This document shows, in pieces, positions 37,114-46,108 of a DNA stretch of 64,000 nt (position 1 is the first letter of the stretch; each line of letters opens with the position of its first letter). This stretch comes from Millionella massiliensis (lineage in GTDB: Bacteria; Bacteroidota; Bacteroidia; Bacteroidales; Rikenellaceae). A model generated the notes under the pieces. That model had not been told where the DNA came from and made no database searches. It worked only from the letters and a program-made list of their open reading frames with translations. The stretch is taken from the NCBI RefSeq assembly GCF_900104655.1, contig NZ_FNWD01000002.1:1286246-1350245 (forward strand), written 5' to 3'. A program made the position numbers and the translations under genes.

Positions 37114-38034
37114 TCATGCCTTGCGTGATAATGAAAAGGGTAAACGTTTACGAACGGCATTCGCCAATACCGATGTATAGGCACAACAGGTCAGCCACCA
37201 GCCGACGGCATTAGCCAGATGGAGAGTCATCGACTTTATGTTAGAGGTACTTCGAGATGATAAAGCGGCTCCCGCTGCCAGCCGTAGATAACGATACACC
37301 AACTCCTTGTGCATCTCTGCTCCCATTTGCGGGGCGTAATACTTGGCTATGAAAAAATGGTCGTGGAAGTAGTGCCACGTGGTACGATTTTTGGCCGAAA
37401 TATCCCGAACCGTATGCTGAAAGCTGTCGCAGTAGTAGTCGTACCCGGACAACAAAATACGCAAATATAAATCGATCTCCGGGGCATATTCAAAGTCGCG
37501 GTCGTTGTACAAAAACGGTTTGTCGTTGATATCAGTTCGGATAAATATCGTTTCAGAAGGCGGGGGAACCTCTTGGAGCGAGTATATATGTCGGGCTGCC
37601 TCCTGGGCTGCCATCAAACCCTGATATCCACGCGGACGGAGTTGGTTACCGGTAGCGTAAACCCCGATGTTCGGTTGTTCAGAGAGCTTCTCGTAGGCTG
37701 TCTGCAGATAGGCCGGAAGAAATTGGTCGTCTCCTTCGAGCATAGCAACATAACGTCCAGTCGCTAACCGTACCGGTTCATTCCAATCTTCCACCGTACG
37801 AGGCACATAATTTCGAACTTCATATCGATAGGGAAAGGCATAACCTTGAAAAGTTTCTGAAGCAAAAAAACGTTCGATTTCTGCTCGAGAATTATCCGTA
37901 CTACCACAATCAACAATTATCAACTCGAAATCCCGAAACTGCTGATAAGCAACCGAGCGAAGAGCTCTAAAAATGGTTGTCCCACGATTTGTTACGGGCA
38001 TGCATATACTGAAAAAAGGTACATTAGCCAACAT
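37114..38034 (-). CDS. Glycosyltransferase family 2
   Basis: Codes for 306 residues. FFSICMPVTNRGTTIFRAL and DFELIIVDCGSTDNS form the nucleotide-binding start of the GT-A fold, and VAMLEGDDQFLP carries the DxD-type metal motif. The C-terminus holds a hydrophobic segment (AVGWWLTCCAYTSVLANAV) that may sit at the membrane. Its start overlaps the end of the HAD gene by 11 bases. Confidence 0.87.
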   Translation of the reverse strand: MLANVPFFSICMPVTNRGTTIFRALRSVAYQQFRDFELIIVDCGSTDNSRAEIERFFASETFQGYAFPYRYEVRNYVPRTVEDWNEPVRLATGRYVAMLEGDDQFLPAYLQTAYEKLSEQPNIGVYATGNQLRPRGYQGLMAAQEAARHIYSLQEVPPPSETIFIRTDINDKPFLYNDRDFEYAPEIDLYLRILLSGYDYYCDSFQHTVRDISAKNRTTWHYFHDHFFIAKYYAPQMGAEMHKELVYRYLRLAAGAALSSRSTSNIKSMTLHLANAVGWWLTCCAYTSVLANAVRKRLPFSLSRKA

Positions 38035-38581
38035 AATCCAAAATGGTTAACAGATTATCAACCAGAGTAATACCAGACGTGGCATATTCTCCGGTTTTAA
38101 GATGTTTACTGTACAAGTACACGGGTATTCCTTTTTCAGCCACAGCTTGAGCATATTTCATTTCAACTTCAATGTGGAACTCAATATCCGGATACAGATC
38201 AATAAATTCCACCGAGCTATCTTTAAATAATAGAACTTCAAAGGGAAGATTATTTTTTAACAACCAGCCACGAGTCAAGTTATACAAATCTGGATACAGA
38301 GGATTATTTATAGGCCGTGAAGTGGCAAAAATAATACTGTATCCCCGATCGACTAAAGCATGTAACAAGTCAGCACCTTCTGTCCGCACGGGCAAATTGC
38401 CCTTAAAGTCACTCCGGCGATAGTCGGCTTTATACTCTTTATAGAGAGGCTCATAGTTCTTAGCCTCATGTACAGTGGTGTATCTTGTTCCGCAACGTTG
38501 AGCCAAATAGTCTAACCAACACTCTGGATAGTAGTTGAGAATACCATCTATATCACAACTGATAATACGTTTAGCAGTCAT
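38024..38581 (-). CDS. HAD-superfamily phosphatase-like protein
   Basis: Codes for 185 residues. IISCDIDGILN is HAD motif I with the nucleophile and acid Asp pair, and IIFATSRP is motif II. The size and the DxDG-start resemble 5'(3')-nucleotidase-type or small sugar-phosphate phosphatases. It is the first gene of the minus-strand block and overlaps the GT2 gene, so a role in making or handling a sugar precursor is plausible but unproven. Confidence 0.7.
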   Translation of the reverse strand: MTAKRIISCDIDGILNYYPECWLDYLAQRCGTRYTTVHEAKNYEPLYKEYKADYRRSDFKGNLPVRTEGADLLHALVDRGYSIIFATSRPINNPLYPDLYNLTRGWLLKNNLPFEVLLFKDSSVEFIDLYPDIEFHIEVEMKYAQAVAEKGIPVYLYSKHLKTGEYATSGITLVDNLLTILDYVG

Positions 38582-38600
38582 ACTTTGAGAAAAATCGCAT

Positions 38601-38625
38601 TATTTATATTATGCAAATATAAATA
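38601..38625. promoter_or_regulatory. Palindrome overlapping the minus-strand promoter
   Basis: TATTTATATT and AATATAAATA form a perfect 10-bp inverted repeat around ATGCA. The minus-strand -7 box (TATATTTG, 38621 to 38614) for the HAD gene lies within it, so it could be an operator. Confidence 0.5.
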
Positions 38626-38696
38626 TTTTTTACCACATTTAACATAACGACCTACCATTTCACATGATAAACACAAACAGCACGTACTATCTAAAA

Positions 38697-38728
38697 TTTG
38701 CATAAGCCTTAGATCCAGTCTATCTTTG
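38697..38728 (+). promoter_or_regulatory. Promoter of the second plus-strand block
   Basis: TTTG at 38697-38700 and TATCTTTG at 38721-38728 are 20 bases apart, a full Bacteroidetes -33/-7 match, 17 bases before the ATG at 38746. It means the locus has at least two plus-strand transcription units. Confidence 0.78.
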
Positions 38729-38745
38729 TAAAAAAATCCAGCTGC

Positions 38746-39894
38746 ATGAAACGGATTATCATTATCGACCATGAACCGCTGACGCTGCGACGAGAACAAA
38801 TTTTCCATATGGAGGAATTTCTAGCAGCAGGATTCGAGTTGGAACATTGGGACATGTCGCAGTATTTCTTCCCAGGAATGACACTCCCTAATACACTCCA
38901 GAAACCTTATGGCTATTCATTGAACTCACTCGAAGAGCTTGAAGAACGACTGCGTGAACAACCCCTGGATCAAACGCTCTTTATCGTAGAATTTTTTAAC
39001 CGATGGTGTAATCGCAAAGTGTTCCGTTTGCTGAATCAGTATGGATGTTTCACTGTGAAACTGGAACTCTACTCCACAGCGACCTTGGACGAGTTGCCCT
39101 TTTGGCAGAAAGTGAGTCTCTCGTCTCCCAAACAAATAGCAAATGGGATATTCCACCGTATCGAAGAGGCAGCATATCGTCTTTACCAATTTCAACATCA
39201 TTTTAATCCCTATCAATACGCGATTCGTTCGGGATGTAAATTTCCAGCGGACCTCTACATCAACCATCCCGACTGGGAACAATATATGACAATCAAAGAT
39301 GAGACATCAAAACCTCAAAAGCCATATGCGGTCTTTTTGGATGAATACTTTCCATTGCACCCCGACTTGCGATATTTTTTGGGCCAAGACGGTAGCGGTG
39401 CAGTGGAATACCAACACAGTATGAATCGTTTTTTTGAACAAGTCGAACAACGCTACGGAGTAGAGGTGGTGATAGCAGCACATCCCAAATCCGATTACAA
39501 CGAGCAAACCTTCCAAGGACGTCGGATTATTAAATATCAGACTGCAAAATTGGTCCGTGATTCATCAATGGCGTTGATGCATAGCAGTGCAGCCTTTTCG
39601 TTTGTGGTGATGTTTGACAAACCGCTTACATTGCTCACGACTCAGGGTTACCATCGTGCCAAGCACCAATATCAACATCTGCAACGATTGTCTCGTATGA
39701 GTGGTCTTGGTATAGTAGATGTAGATGGAACTGTGAAATGGAGTTCGGTAGGTTGTCGTGTGCCAAGTTCGGTGCGTGAACGCTATATCTACGAATACTT
39801 GACGGTTCCGGGAATTGAGCACCTGACAACGCGAGACATTCTACAGGCAGCGTTTTCGGAACTGACCTATGCTTCTCGTATAGGCAAGCCTTAA
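38746..39894 (+). CDS. Putative glycosyltransferase, sialyltransferase-like motifs
   Basis: Codes for 382 residues without signal peptide. I do not recognise a named family. Three features resemble the bacterial sialyltransferase superfamily (GT38/52/80/100): an acidic turn after a hydrophobic strand (AVFLDEYF, near residue 198), an HP motif in VVIAAHPKSDY (His246-Pro247), and a later Ser pair in LMHSSAAF (Ser280-Ser281). Those families use CMP-activated nine-carbon acids, which this locus appears to make. CDP-glycerol-transferase-like enzymes share a similar layout and are an alternative. It has its own promoter and is followed 11 bases later by the polymerase gene. Confidence 0.55.
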   Translation: MKRIIIIDHEPLTLRREQIFHMEEFLAAGFELEHWDMSQYFFPGMTLPNTLQKPYGYSLNSLEELEERLREQPLDQTLFIVEFFNRWCNRKVFRLLNQYGCFTVKLELYSTATLDELPFWQKVSLSSPKQIANGIFHRIEEAAYRLYQFQHHFNPYQYAIRSGCKFPADLYINHPDWEQYMTIKDETSKPQKPYAVFLDEYFPLHPDLRYFLGQDGSGAVEYQHSMNRFFEQVEQRYGVEVVIAAHPKSDYNEQTFQGRRIIKYQTAKLVRDSSMALMHSSAAFSFVVMFDKPLTLLTTQGYHRAKHQYQHLQRLSRMSGLGIVDVDGTVKWSSVGCRVPSSVRERYIYEYLTVPGIEHLTTRDILQAAFSELTYASRIGKP

Positions 39895-39905
39895 CGGAGC
39901 AATTA

Positions 39906-40976
39906 ATGGGAATTTATATTGTCATAGCTTTTGTATGTATTCTGTTCAGTCTGCTGGAAAATGTGGCCGCTGGACGTGCACCTTATCGAATGGTGCATCT
40001 CTATTTTTATGTAGCGATATGTCTGTTGTTGTTTTTTGTGGCGGGAACGCGTGAGTGTGGTTTCGACTACTATAACTATTACCGATACTTTGAGGAACTC
40101 AATAATCCCCATTGGCTGAGTCGTGGGCTGAAAATTGGCTCGGAACCTGGGTACTCTCTGTTGAACTATTTGACGGGGAATTATGTGTTTGTTATTCTGG
40201 TGATGAGTGGGCTGATTGTGGGGATGCAATGCCTCTTTTTCTGGAAATATTCCCGATTACCCATCTTATCCCTGGTTTTTTATTTGGGGTTGTTTATGTA
40301 CCCCTCCACGATGGGGCAGTTCCGACAAGCTTTGGCGATGGCGTTTGTTTTGTGGGCTATTGTAAACCGAGAGAATAAAGGAAAATTCTTTGGTTGGATT
40401 TTACTGGCCATGATGTTCCATTTTTCGGCTATTATAGGGATATTGTCTTTATTTGTACCTAAGAAAGTCCAATCATTCAAGTTTTACGTCATTGTTTTTG
40501 GACTTGCAGTTGTATGCAGCGTAACAACACAAATTGCATATTTACGATTCATTGACATGATGCCAACTTATGTGGCAACAAAATTAGCACATTACGCATC
40601 CGTCGAAGGAACTGCACTAGGTATTAATTCCGCTGTCATGTTGCGGGGATTTGTATTTTTCGCATGTTACTATTATCGTAAACGATTATTTACTATCCCC
40701 CACATGGAGTTTTTTCTGAACATCTACTTTTTATCGTTAATTATTTATACGGCACTTGGGTTTGCCCCCCAAGTTGCGGGACGAGGTAGTATATATTTTT
40801 CTATCTTTGAGATAATTATTATTGCTAACCTTGTATTTACCCTCAAAGGTATTCGACGATATGCAGTGATGTTATTGTTCATCAGTTTCTCCATATATAG
40901 GCAATGGAGTTTTTTTGCAGAATGGGAACAGGATTATATCCCATATAGAACGTGGTTACTTAATATGTTTGGATAA
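39906..40976 (+). CDS. EpsG-family polysaccharide polymerase (Wzy-like)
   Basis: Codes for 356 residues with roughly ten hydrophobic segments. FVAGTRECGFDYYNYYRYF after the second segment, FRQALAMAFVLWAI, and MMFHFSAIIGILSLF in the middle are the landmarks of the EpsG family. It would polymerise the repeat units outside the inner membrane, working with the flippase encoded at 34173. Spacing to both neighbours is very short (11 and 2 bases). Confidence 0.87.
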   Translation: MGIYIVIAFVCILFSLLENVAAGRAPYRMVHLYFYVAICLLLFFVAGTRECGFDYYNYYRYFEELNNPHWLSRGLKIGSEPGYSLLNYLTGNYVFVILVMSGLIVGMQCLFFWKYSRLPILSLVFYLGLFMYPSTMGQFRQALAMAFVLWAIVNRENKGKFFGWILLAMMFHFSAIIGILSLFVPKKVQSFKFYVIVFGLAVVCSVTTQIAYLRFIDMMPTYVATKLAHYASVEGTALGINSAVMLRGFVFFACYYYRKRLFTIPHMEFFLNIYFLSLIIYTALGFAPQVAGRGSIYFSIFEIIIIANLVFTLKGIRRYAVMLLFISFSIYRQWSFFAEWEQDYIPYRTWLLNMFG

Positions 40977-40978
40977 CT

Positions 40979-42127
40979 ATGAAAGTTGTATATTGTATAC
41001 TGGGAACATTTAATTCGGGAGGGATGGAACGAGTGTTGTGCAACAAGGCTAACTGGCTGGTGAATAACGCTGGCTATGAAGTTAGTATTGTGACCACTGA
41101 CCAAAAAGGACGAAACCCATTCTTCGATTTTTCTCCGAAAATCCGGATGTGTGATCTACAAGTGAACTACACGGATCTGCAGGGTAAAAATTTTGTGGCC
41201 AAAACCATCGGATTCCTCCGAAAACAAAAACTCCATCGACAAAAACTCCAATCCTTGCTCGATGAAATTCGGGCTGATGTGGTGGTCTCCATGTTTGGTC
41301 ATGAAGTCAGTTTCTTATATCGAATGCGCGACGGGAGTAAAAAAGTACTGGAGATTCATTTCTCCAAATACTTTCGACTTCAGCAGCAGCGGGGAGGAGT
41401 GTGGTGGTTGGCTGACAAATGGAGAACCTGGAAGGACCAGAAATATATCCGACAGTACAATAAATTTGTTGTACTGACGCATGAAGATAAGGCCTACTGG
41501 GGTAACCTTCCGAATATTGAGGTTATATACAATGCGGCGACGTTCACTCCCTCCGAAACAGCACGATTAGAGAATAAACGTGTACTGTCAGTGGGGCGAT
41601 TGACATTCCAAAAAGGATACGATATGCTTCTGGAGGCGTGGGCAAAAGTGTATGCACTCCATCCCAACTGGAAACTGACAATTGTCGGCGGTGGTGAGGA
41701 ACATGACGCTCTTCAGCAACAAATCAGTCGTTTAGGCTTAACTGATACTGTCGAATTAAAAGCACCGACCTCCCAAATACAGGAAGAATATTTATCCAGT
41801 TCTATCTATGTGCTCAGTTCTCGGTTTGAGGGCTTTGGCTTGGTTTTGGTAGAAGCCATGCGCTGTGGTCTCCCGGCTGTTGCTTTTGCCTGCAAATGTG
41901 GCCCTCGGGATATTATTTCTCACCAACAGGATGGGCTTTTAGTCACAGAAAACGATATTATTGGATTAGCTAATGCTATCTGTCAACTTATCGAACACCC
42001 TCTTCTGCGGAAACAAATGGGACAGGCGGCTATGTGCAAAATATGTGAGAATTTTAACGAGCAGAACATAATGGAACAATGGCGTCAGTTGTTCATGCGA
42101 TTAACAACAAATACAAATAATCTGTAA
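40979..42127 (+). CDS. Glycosyltransferase family 4
   Basis: Codes for 382 residues. YCILGTFNSGGMERVLCNKANWL is the GT4 N-terminal glycine loop, LSVGRLTFQKGYDMLLEAW begins the C-terminal Rossmann half, and SSRFEGFGLVLVEAMRCGLP is the donor-site E-x7-E motif. It starts 2 bases after the polymerase stop. Confidence 0.9.
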   Translation: MKVVYCILGTFNSGGMERVLCNKANWLVNNAGYEVSIVTTDQKGRNPFFDFSPKIRMCDLQVNYTDLQGKNFVAKTIGFLRKQKLHRQKLQSLLDEIRADVVVSMFGHEVSFLYRMRDGSKKVLEIHFSKYFRLQQQRGGVWWLADKWRTWKDQKYIRQYNKFVVLTHEDKAYWGNLPNIEVIYNAATFTPSETARLENKRVLSVGRLTFQKGYDMLLEAWAKVYALHPNWKLTIVGGGEEHDALQQQISRLGLTDTVELKAPTSQIQEEYLSSSIYVLSSRFEGFGLVLVEAMRCGLPAVAFACKCGPRDIISHQQDGLLVTENDIIGLANAICQLIEHPLLRKQMGQAAMCKICENFNEQNIMEQWRQLFMRLTTNTNNL

Positions 42128-42130
42128 TTC

Positions 42131-43252
42131 ATGAAAAAAAAATTAAAAATACTAATATTGACAGCATATCCCCCCTGCCGGAACACGGCTGGCCAAAACT
42201 ATACTCGGTTGTTAATTGAGGATATGATACTTCATGGAATGGAGGTCGATGTAATTTATTTTGATTATCCGGGACATTCAATTGAATTGTCTCAGCAAGT
42301 AACCATTCTCCAGAAGTTAGCTTTAAATAAAGCTCAAAGAATCAAATCATACCTATCAAAGATATGGATATTTCCATTATTTATTGTTCGTTATCGAAGG
42401 AAACTGCATCAATACATACAACAAATTGCAAAAGATTACGATATTTTATATTTTGACTTTAGTCAAACCTTCTTATATGCCTCTCGCATAAAACATCCAC
42501 ATAAACTTTTCATGGCTCATGATGTGATTTTTCAGCGTTATCAACGAAAAAATACGCTATTGGGATTATGGAGCCGAGTAACTGAACGGAGCCTACTGAA
42601 AAATGCCACCAACATCTTCTGCTTCAGCGAAAAAGACCAGAAACTATTGAATGAAAATTACCTAGTATCTGCAAAAACGATCCCATTTTATATTGACAAA
42701 AATATTATTACAATTGATTATCTCAACGTATCCGTTGACAATTATTTTGTAATCTATGGAGCATGGAACAGGCCGGACAATAGTAATGGGCTACAATGGT
42801 TTCTCCATCACATATATCCGTACGTTTCTCATATTCATATCCAGATTGTTGGAGGGGGAATGAGTCCCTCACTACAAAAAGAAATTACGCAATATGCTAA
42901 TATCAAATATGCGGGTTTTGTAGAAAATCCATATGAAATTATTGCTTCAGCACAAGCACTTATAGCTCCCTTATTACAAGGTGCCGGAGTTAAGGTGAAA
43001 GTAATCGAGTCACTAGCCACAGGCACTCCTGTAATTGGAACCTCGATTGCCTTAGAAGGAATTCCAAGAGTATTTTATGATTGTGTTCCCCCATGCCTTT
43101 TCCCGGCTGAAACAGCAGAAGATTTCATTGAGCAGCTTATGGGCTACAATTCCATAGAGGCTGCTTATAAAGCAAACTTGAAAAAACAGTTCCAAACACA
43201 CTATGCTTCTTCGAACATGGTGGACTTTTTAACTTCCATTGATTCAAAATGA
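42131..43252 (+). CDS. Glycosyltransferase family 4 (divergent)
   Basis: Codes for 373 residues. ILILTAYPPCRNTAGQNYTRL opens a GT-B fold, FVIYGAWNRPDNSNGLQWFL begins the second half and LLQGAGVKVKVIESLATGTPVI is the donor-binding region. It is one of the most AT-rich genes of the window. The stop overlaps the next start as ATGA (43249-43252). Confidence 0.85.
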   Translation: MKKKLKILILTAYPPCRNTAGQNYTRLLIEDMILHGMEVDVIYFDYPGHSIELSQQVTILQKLALNKAQRIKSYLSKIWIFPLFIVRYRRKLHQYIQQIAKDYDILYFDFSQTFLYASRIKHPHKLFMAHDVIFQRYQRKNTLLGLWSRVTERSLLKNATNIFCFSEKDQKLLNENYLVSAKTIPFYIDKNIITIDYLNVSVDNYFVIYGAWNRPDNSNGLQWFLHHIYPYVSHIHIQIVGGGMSPSLQKEITQYANIKYAGFVENPYEIIASAQALIAPLLQGAGVKVKVIESLATGTPVIGTSIALEGIPRVFYDCVPPCLFPAETAEDFIEQLMGYNSIEAAYKANLKKQFQTHYASSNMVDFLTSIDSK

Positions 43253-44085
43253 TTGTTGCCAGTATCGTAACTTATAATACTGAATGGGAACAACTGCAAA
43301 CCGTTCTGCAGTGTGCACTCCGGGCGGATGTGGGCCATATCTTCGTGGTGGATAATTCTCCATGTGACTCGCTCCGAAAAAAGCTCGACAACTTTTCCAA
43401 TAAAATAGAGTATATCTTCGGTCAAGGTAATGTAGGATATGGTGCCGCACATAATATAGCCATACGACGAGCAATGGAATGTCAGGCTAAATACCACATC
43501 GTTTTGAATCCCGATATTGAATTCAAATCCGATGGAATTCAAAAATTGGCACAATACATGGAGCAACACCTCAATGTAGGATGGGTCATGCCTAAAGTAA
43601 TATATCCCGATGGGAAATTACAATACCTGTGTAAACTTCTCCCAACACCGTTAGATCTCTTCGGAAGACGTTTTTTAGGTTTTATGCCGATAATCCAAAA
43701 ACGCGATGAACGTTTCGAAATGCGAATTACAGGGTATAACAAGGAAATGGATGTTCCTTTTTGTTCGGGATGTTTCATGTTCCTACGCGTAGAGACGTTG
43801 CAAGAAGTAGGGATGTTCGATGACCATATTTTCATGTATGCTGAAGACTTGGATCTATCGAGACGCATTCATACCTCAGCACATTGGGTCACCCGTTTTT
43901 ACCCGGAGGTCACAATCATACATGCTCATAACAAAGAGTCTTATCGAAGTAAAAAGATGTTATGGGTTCACATAAAATCCATTATTTACTACTTCAACAA
44001 ATACGGATGGTTTTTTGACCGTCAACGCAGGCAAATAAACAGAAAAATTCAAGAACAAGCATGTTTCACCTCGCACAATTCATAA
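43249..44085 (+). CDS. Glycosyltransferase family 2 (rhamnosyltransferase-like)
   Basis: Codes for 278 residues. IVASIVTYNTEWEQL, IFVVDNSPCDSL and NVGYGAAHNIAIRRAM are typical of WbbL/RfbN-like GT2 enzymes. YHIVLNPDIEF carries the DxD-like site and FMYAEDLDLSRRI the catalytic ED motif. It overlaps the following gene by 25 bases. The donor may be a deoxysugar, by analogy only. Confidence 0.87.
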   Translation: MIVASIVTYNTEWEQLQTVLQCALRADVGHIFVVDNSPCDSLRKKLDNFSNKIEYIFGQGNVGYGAAHNIAIRRAMECQAKYHIVLNPDIEFKSDGIQKLAQYMEQHLNVGWVMPKVIYPDGKLQYLCKLLPTPLDLFGRRFLGFMPIIQKRDERFEMRITGYNKEMDVPFCSGCFMFLRVETLQEVGMFDDHIFMYAEDLDLSRRIHTSAHWVTRFYPEVTIIHAHNKESYRSKKMLWVHIKSIIYYFNKYGWFFDRQRRQINRKIQEQACFTSHNS

Positions 44086-45269
44086 AAGACCACGTGACCG
44101 GACGGCAAACCAGCATGTTTGCCGCAGATATTGAAGCTAACCGAAAACGACTGACTGACGAAATCGCAGGTAAATCCGTTCTGGTGATCGGTGGAGCAGG
44201 TACCATCGGCTCTTCCTTCATACGAGCCATTCTGCCCTTCCGCCCCGCTGCACTAACCGTCGTCGATATCAACGAAAACGCACTCACAGAGCTCACCCGA
44301 GACCTACGATCGACTCCGGGAGGCTTCGTCCCCGAACAATACGTCACCTACCCCATGAACTTCAACGATGCGGTATTTGACAAGATGTTCCGTGCCCACC
44401 GGGGATTCGACATTGTCGCCAACTTCTCGGCACACAAACACGTCCGCAGCGAAAAAGACGTCTATTCGGTCGAAGCACTGCTCGAAAACAACGTTCTACG
44501 CGCCCGCAAGCTGCTGCGTCTGCTCGAAGAGTACCCGCCACGACACTACTTCTGCGTATCGACCGACAAAGCCGCAAACCCGGTGAACATCATGGGCGGC
44601 TCGAAAAAAATCATGGAAGACATGATCATGGCCTACAGCGACAAGTTCCCCGTTACCACCGCCCGATTCGCCAACGTTGCATTCAGCAACGGCTCGCTAC
44701 CCGACGGATGGATGCAACGCATCGCACGCCGGCAACCCCTCTCGGCACCGAACGACGTGACACGATACTTCGTATCCCCCGATGAGAGCGGTGAAATCTG
44801 CATGTTGGCCTGTATGCTCGGCAACAGCGGTGAAATCTACTTCCCGAAACTCAGCAAGGAACAGGTCAAGACCTTCTCGTCCATCGCCTCCGAGCTGCTG
44901 CAAACACTCGGCTACCGTGTTGTTGAATGCCAGTCGGAACAGGAAGCCATTGACATGGCAGCCCGTCTGACCGATACCGACAGCGATTACCCGGTTTACT
45001 ATTCGGGCAGCAACACCACCGGAGAAAAGTCCTACGAAGAGTTTTTCACCGAAACCGAAACGACCGACATGACCCGCCATGGAGCACTGGGTGTTGTGAC
45101 CGGCCTTCAACCCCGCCCGATGGCCGAGATAGACCAGCTGTTTGAGGAATTGACAGCAGCATTCGAGAAACCCGATACGACAAAAGCCGAGATCGTCGTA
45201 ATTATGAAACGTTTTCTCAAGAATTTCGATCATCAGGAAAAAGGGCTCTATCTTGATTCGAAAATGTAA
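44061..45269 (+). CDS. CapD/FlaA1-type nucleotide-sugar 4,6-dehydratase
   Basis: Codes for 402 residues. SVLVIGGAGTIGSSFIRAIL is the NAD(P)-binding loop, VVDINENALTEL the adenosine-binding strand, and FCVSTDKAANPVNIMGGSK holds the catalytic region in which Met replaces the Tyr of YxxxK, as in PseB/FlaA1-type inverting dehydratases. It has a ~60-residue C-terminal extension. It is the only 4,6-dehydratase in the window and the best candidate to supply the 4-keto substrate of LegC, although it sits 20 kb away at the end of the locus. Its composition is back to the GC-rich type, like the leg genes and unlike its direct neighbours. Confidence 0.82.
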   Translation: MFHLAQFIKDHVTGRQTSMFAADIEANRKRLTDEIAGKSVLVIGGAGTIGSSFIRAILPFRPAALTVVDINENALTELTRDLRSTPGGFVPEQYVTYPMNFNDAVFDKMFRAHRGFDIVANFSAHKHVRSEKDVYSVEALLENNVLRARKLLRLLEEYPPRHYFCVSTDKAANPVNIMGGSKKIMEDMIMAYSDKFPVTTARFANVAFSNGSLPDGWMQRIARRQPLSAPNDVTRYFVSPDESGEICMLACMLGNSGEIYFPKLSKEQVKTFSSIASELLQTLGYRVVECQSEQEAIDMAARLTDTDSDYPVYYSGSNTTGEKSYEEFFTETETTDMTRHGALGVVTGLQPRPMAEIDQLFEELTAAFEKPDTTKAEIVVIMKRFLKNFDHQEKGLYLDSKM

Positions 45270-45292
45270 CGAATCCTATCAGAACATACAAC

Positions 45293-45332
45293 GCGGCATG
45301 TCTTCAACATTGAAGGCATGCCGCTTATTTTT
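45293..45332 (+). terminator. Rho-independent terminator of the polysaccharide locus
   Basis: GCGGCATG-CTTCAA pairs with TTGAAG-CATGCCGC, interrupted by a single T-G pair, with a 2-base tip, and is followed by TTATTTTT. It lies 24 bases after the dehydratase stop. Confidence 0.85.
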
Positions 45333-46076
45333 AATAGATTATTTCGATAGATTAATTCCATAAATAATATTTTCATTACATACCCGCGACAGGTACTCCA
45401 CCATTCCATATTCCAATGCCGCATTCGGATTCAATCAACCATCGCTTGCCTCACACCTATCCTCCCCGATCCGCATATTTCGCACACTCACCCAAAACTC
45501 TTCGATACTGCGATATATCCGCAAGAAACCATCTATAATATTATGCACACCTCCGGATCCTTACAATGTAAGGATCATAGCATTCCATTCACTCCACGAG
45601 GTTGACTACGTTCATCGCACTTCCTATTAAATGATGGTTCTTCTCAATACACAGCTATTACCAAACTCAGAATACCCTATCCATGGCATTTTGAGTGAAA
45701 AGATGATTGAGTTTCATGCGGTAAAATTACCTTCACAGTATGCCAAATCATGACATACACCAGGCACATTAAACGCACTGCCAAAATATATTCCTCACCA
45801 AACAACAGATACAGCCCAACACCACGCCATCAATCGAGCGATTATATTCCACTTCTGCCCGGCTGGAATGATTCAACTACAAACGGGGGTACACTTATTG
45901 AGTCAGTTGACAATAACCCAAAAGGAAGAGAGATAGAACGTGAGGCTATTGGCAGGCTACATTGCCAATCCAAGAAATACAAATACCCCGCCACAACAAA
46001 TCACACCACACGGGTAACATGCGATAAATCAAGAAAAAAGACACACAGATAAGTACAAAATCACGAGTTAAAATCG

Positions 46077-46084
46077 TACCTTTG
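46077..46084 (+). promoter_or_regulatory. Bacteroidetes -7 element for the malectin-domain gene
   Basis: TACCTTTG lies 25 bases before the ATG at 46109 and is followed by an A/C-rich leader with no Shine-Dalgarno sequence. No clear -33 element. Confidence 0.55.
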
Positions 46085-46108
46085 ATAACCTCCAAACCCA
46101 AACCGACC

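Larger units (their letters stand above)
45270..46108. other. 839-base gap after the polysaccharide locus
   Basis: Apart from the terminator at its start and a -7 box (TACCTTTG, 46077-46084) at its end, I see no gene. A 100-codon frame at 45750-46052 has no recognisable motif. The stretch is AT-richer than the flanks and could be decayed sequence at the edge of a transferred segment. Confidence 0.5.

Noticed and set aside
45750..46052. 100-codon frame in the gap after the polysaccharide locus
   Set aside because: Basic, low-complexity translation with no motif, and the next gene's promoter lies directly behind it; not enough support for a gene.
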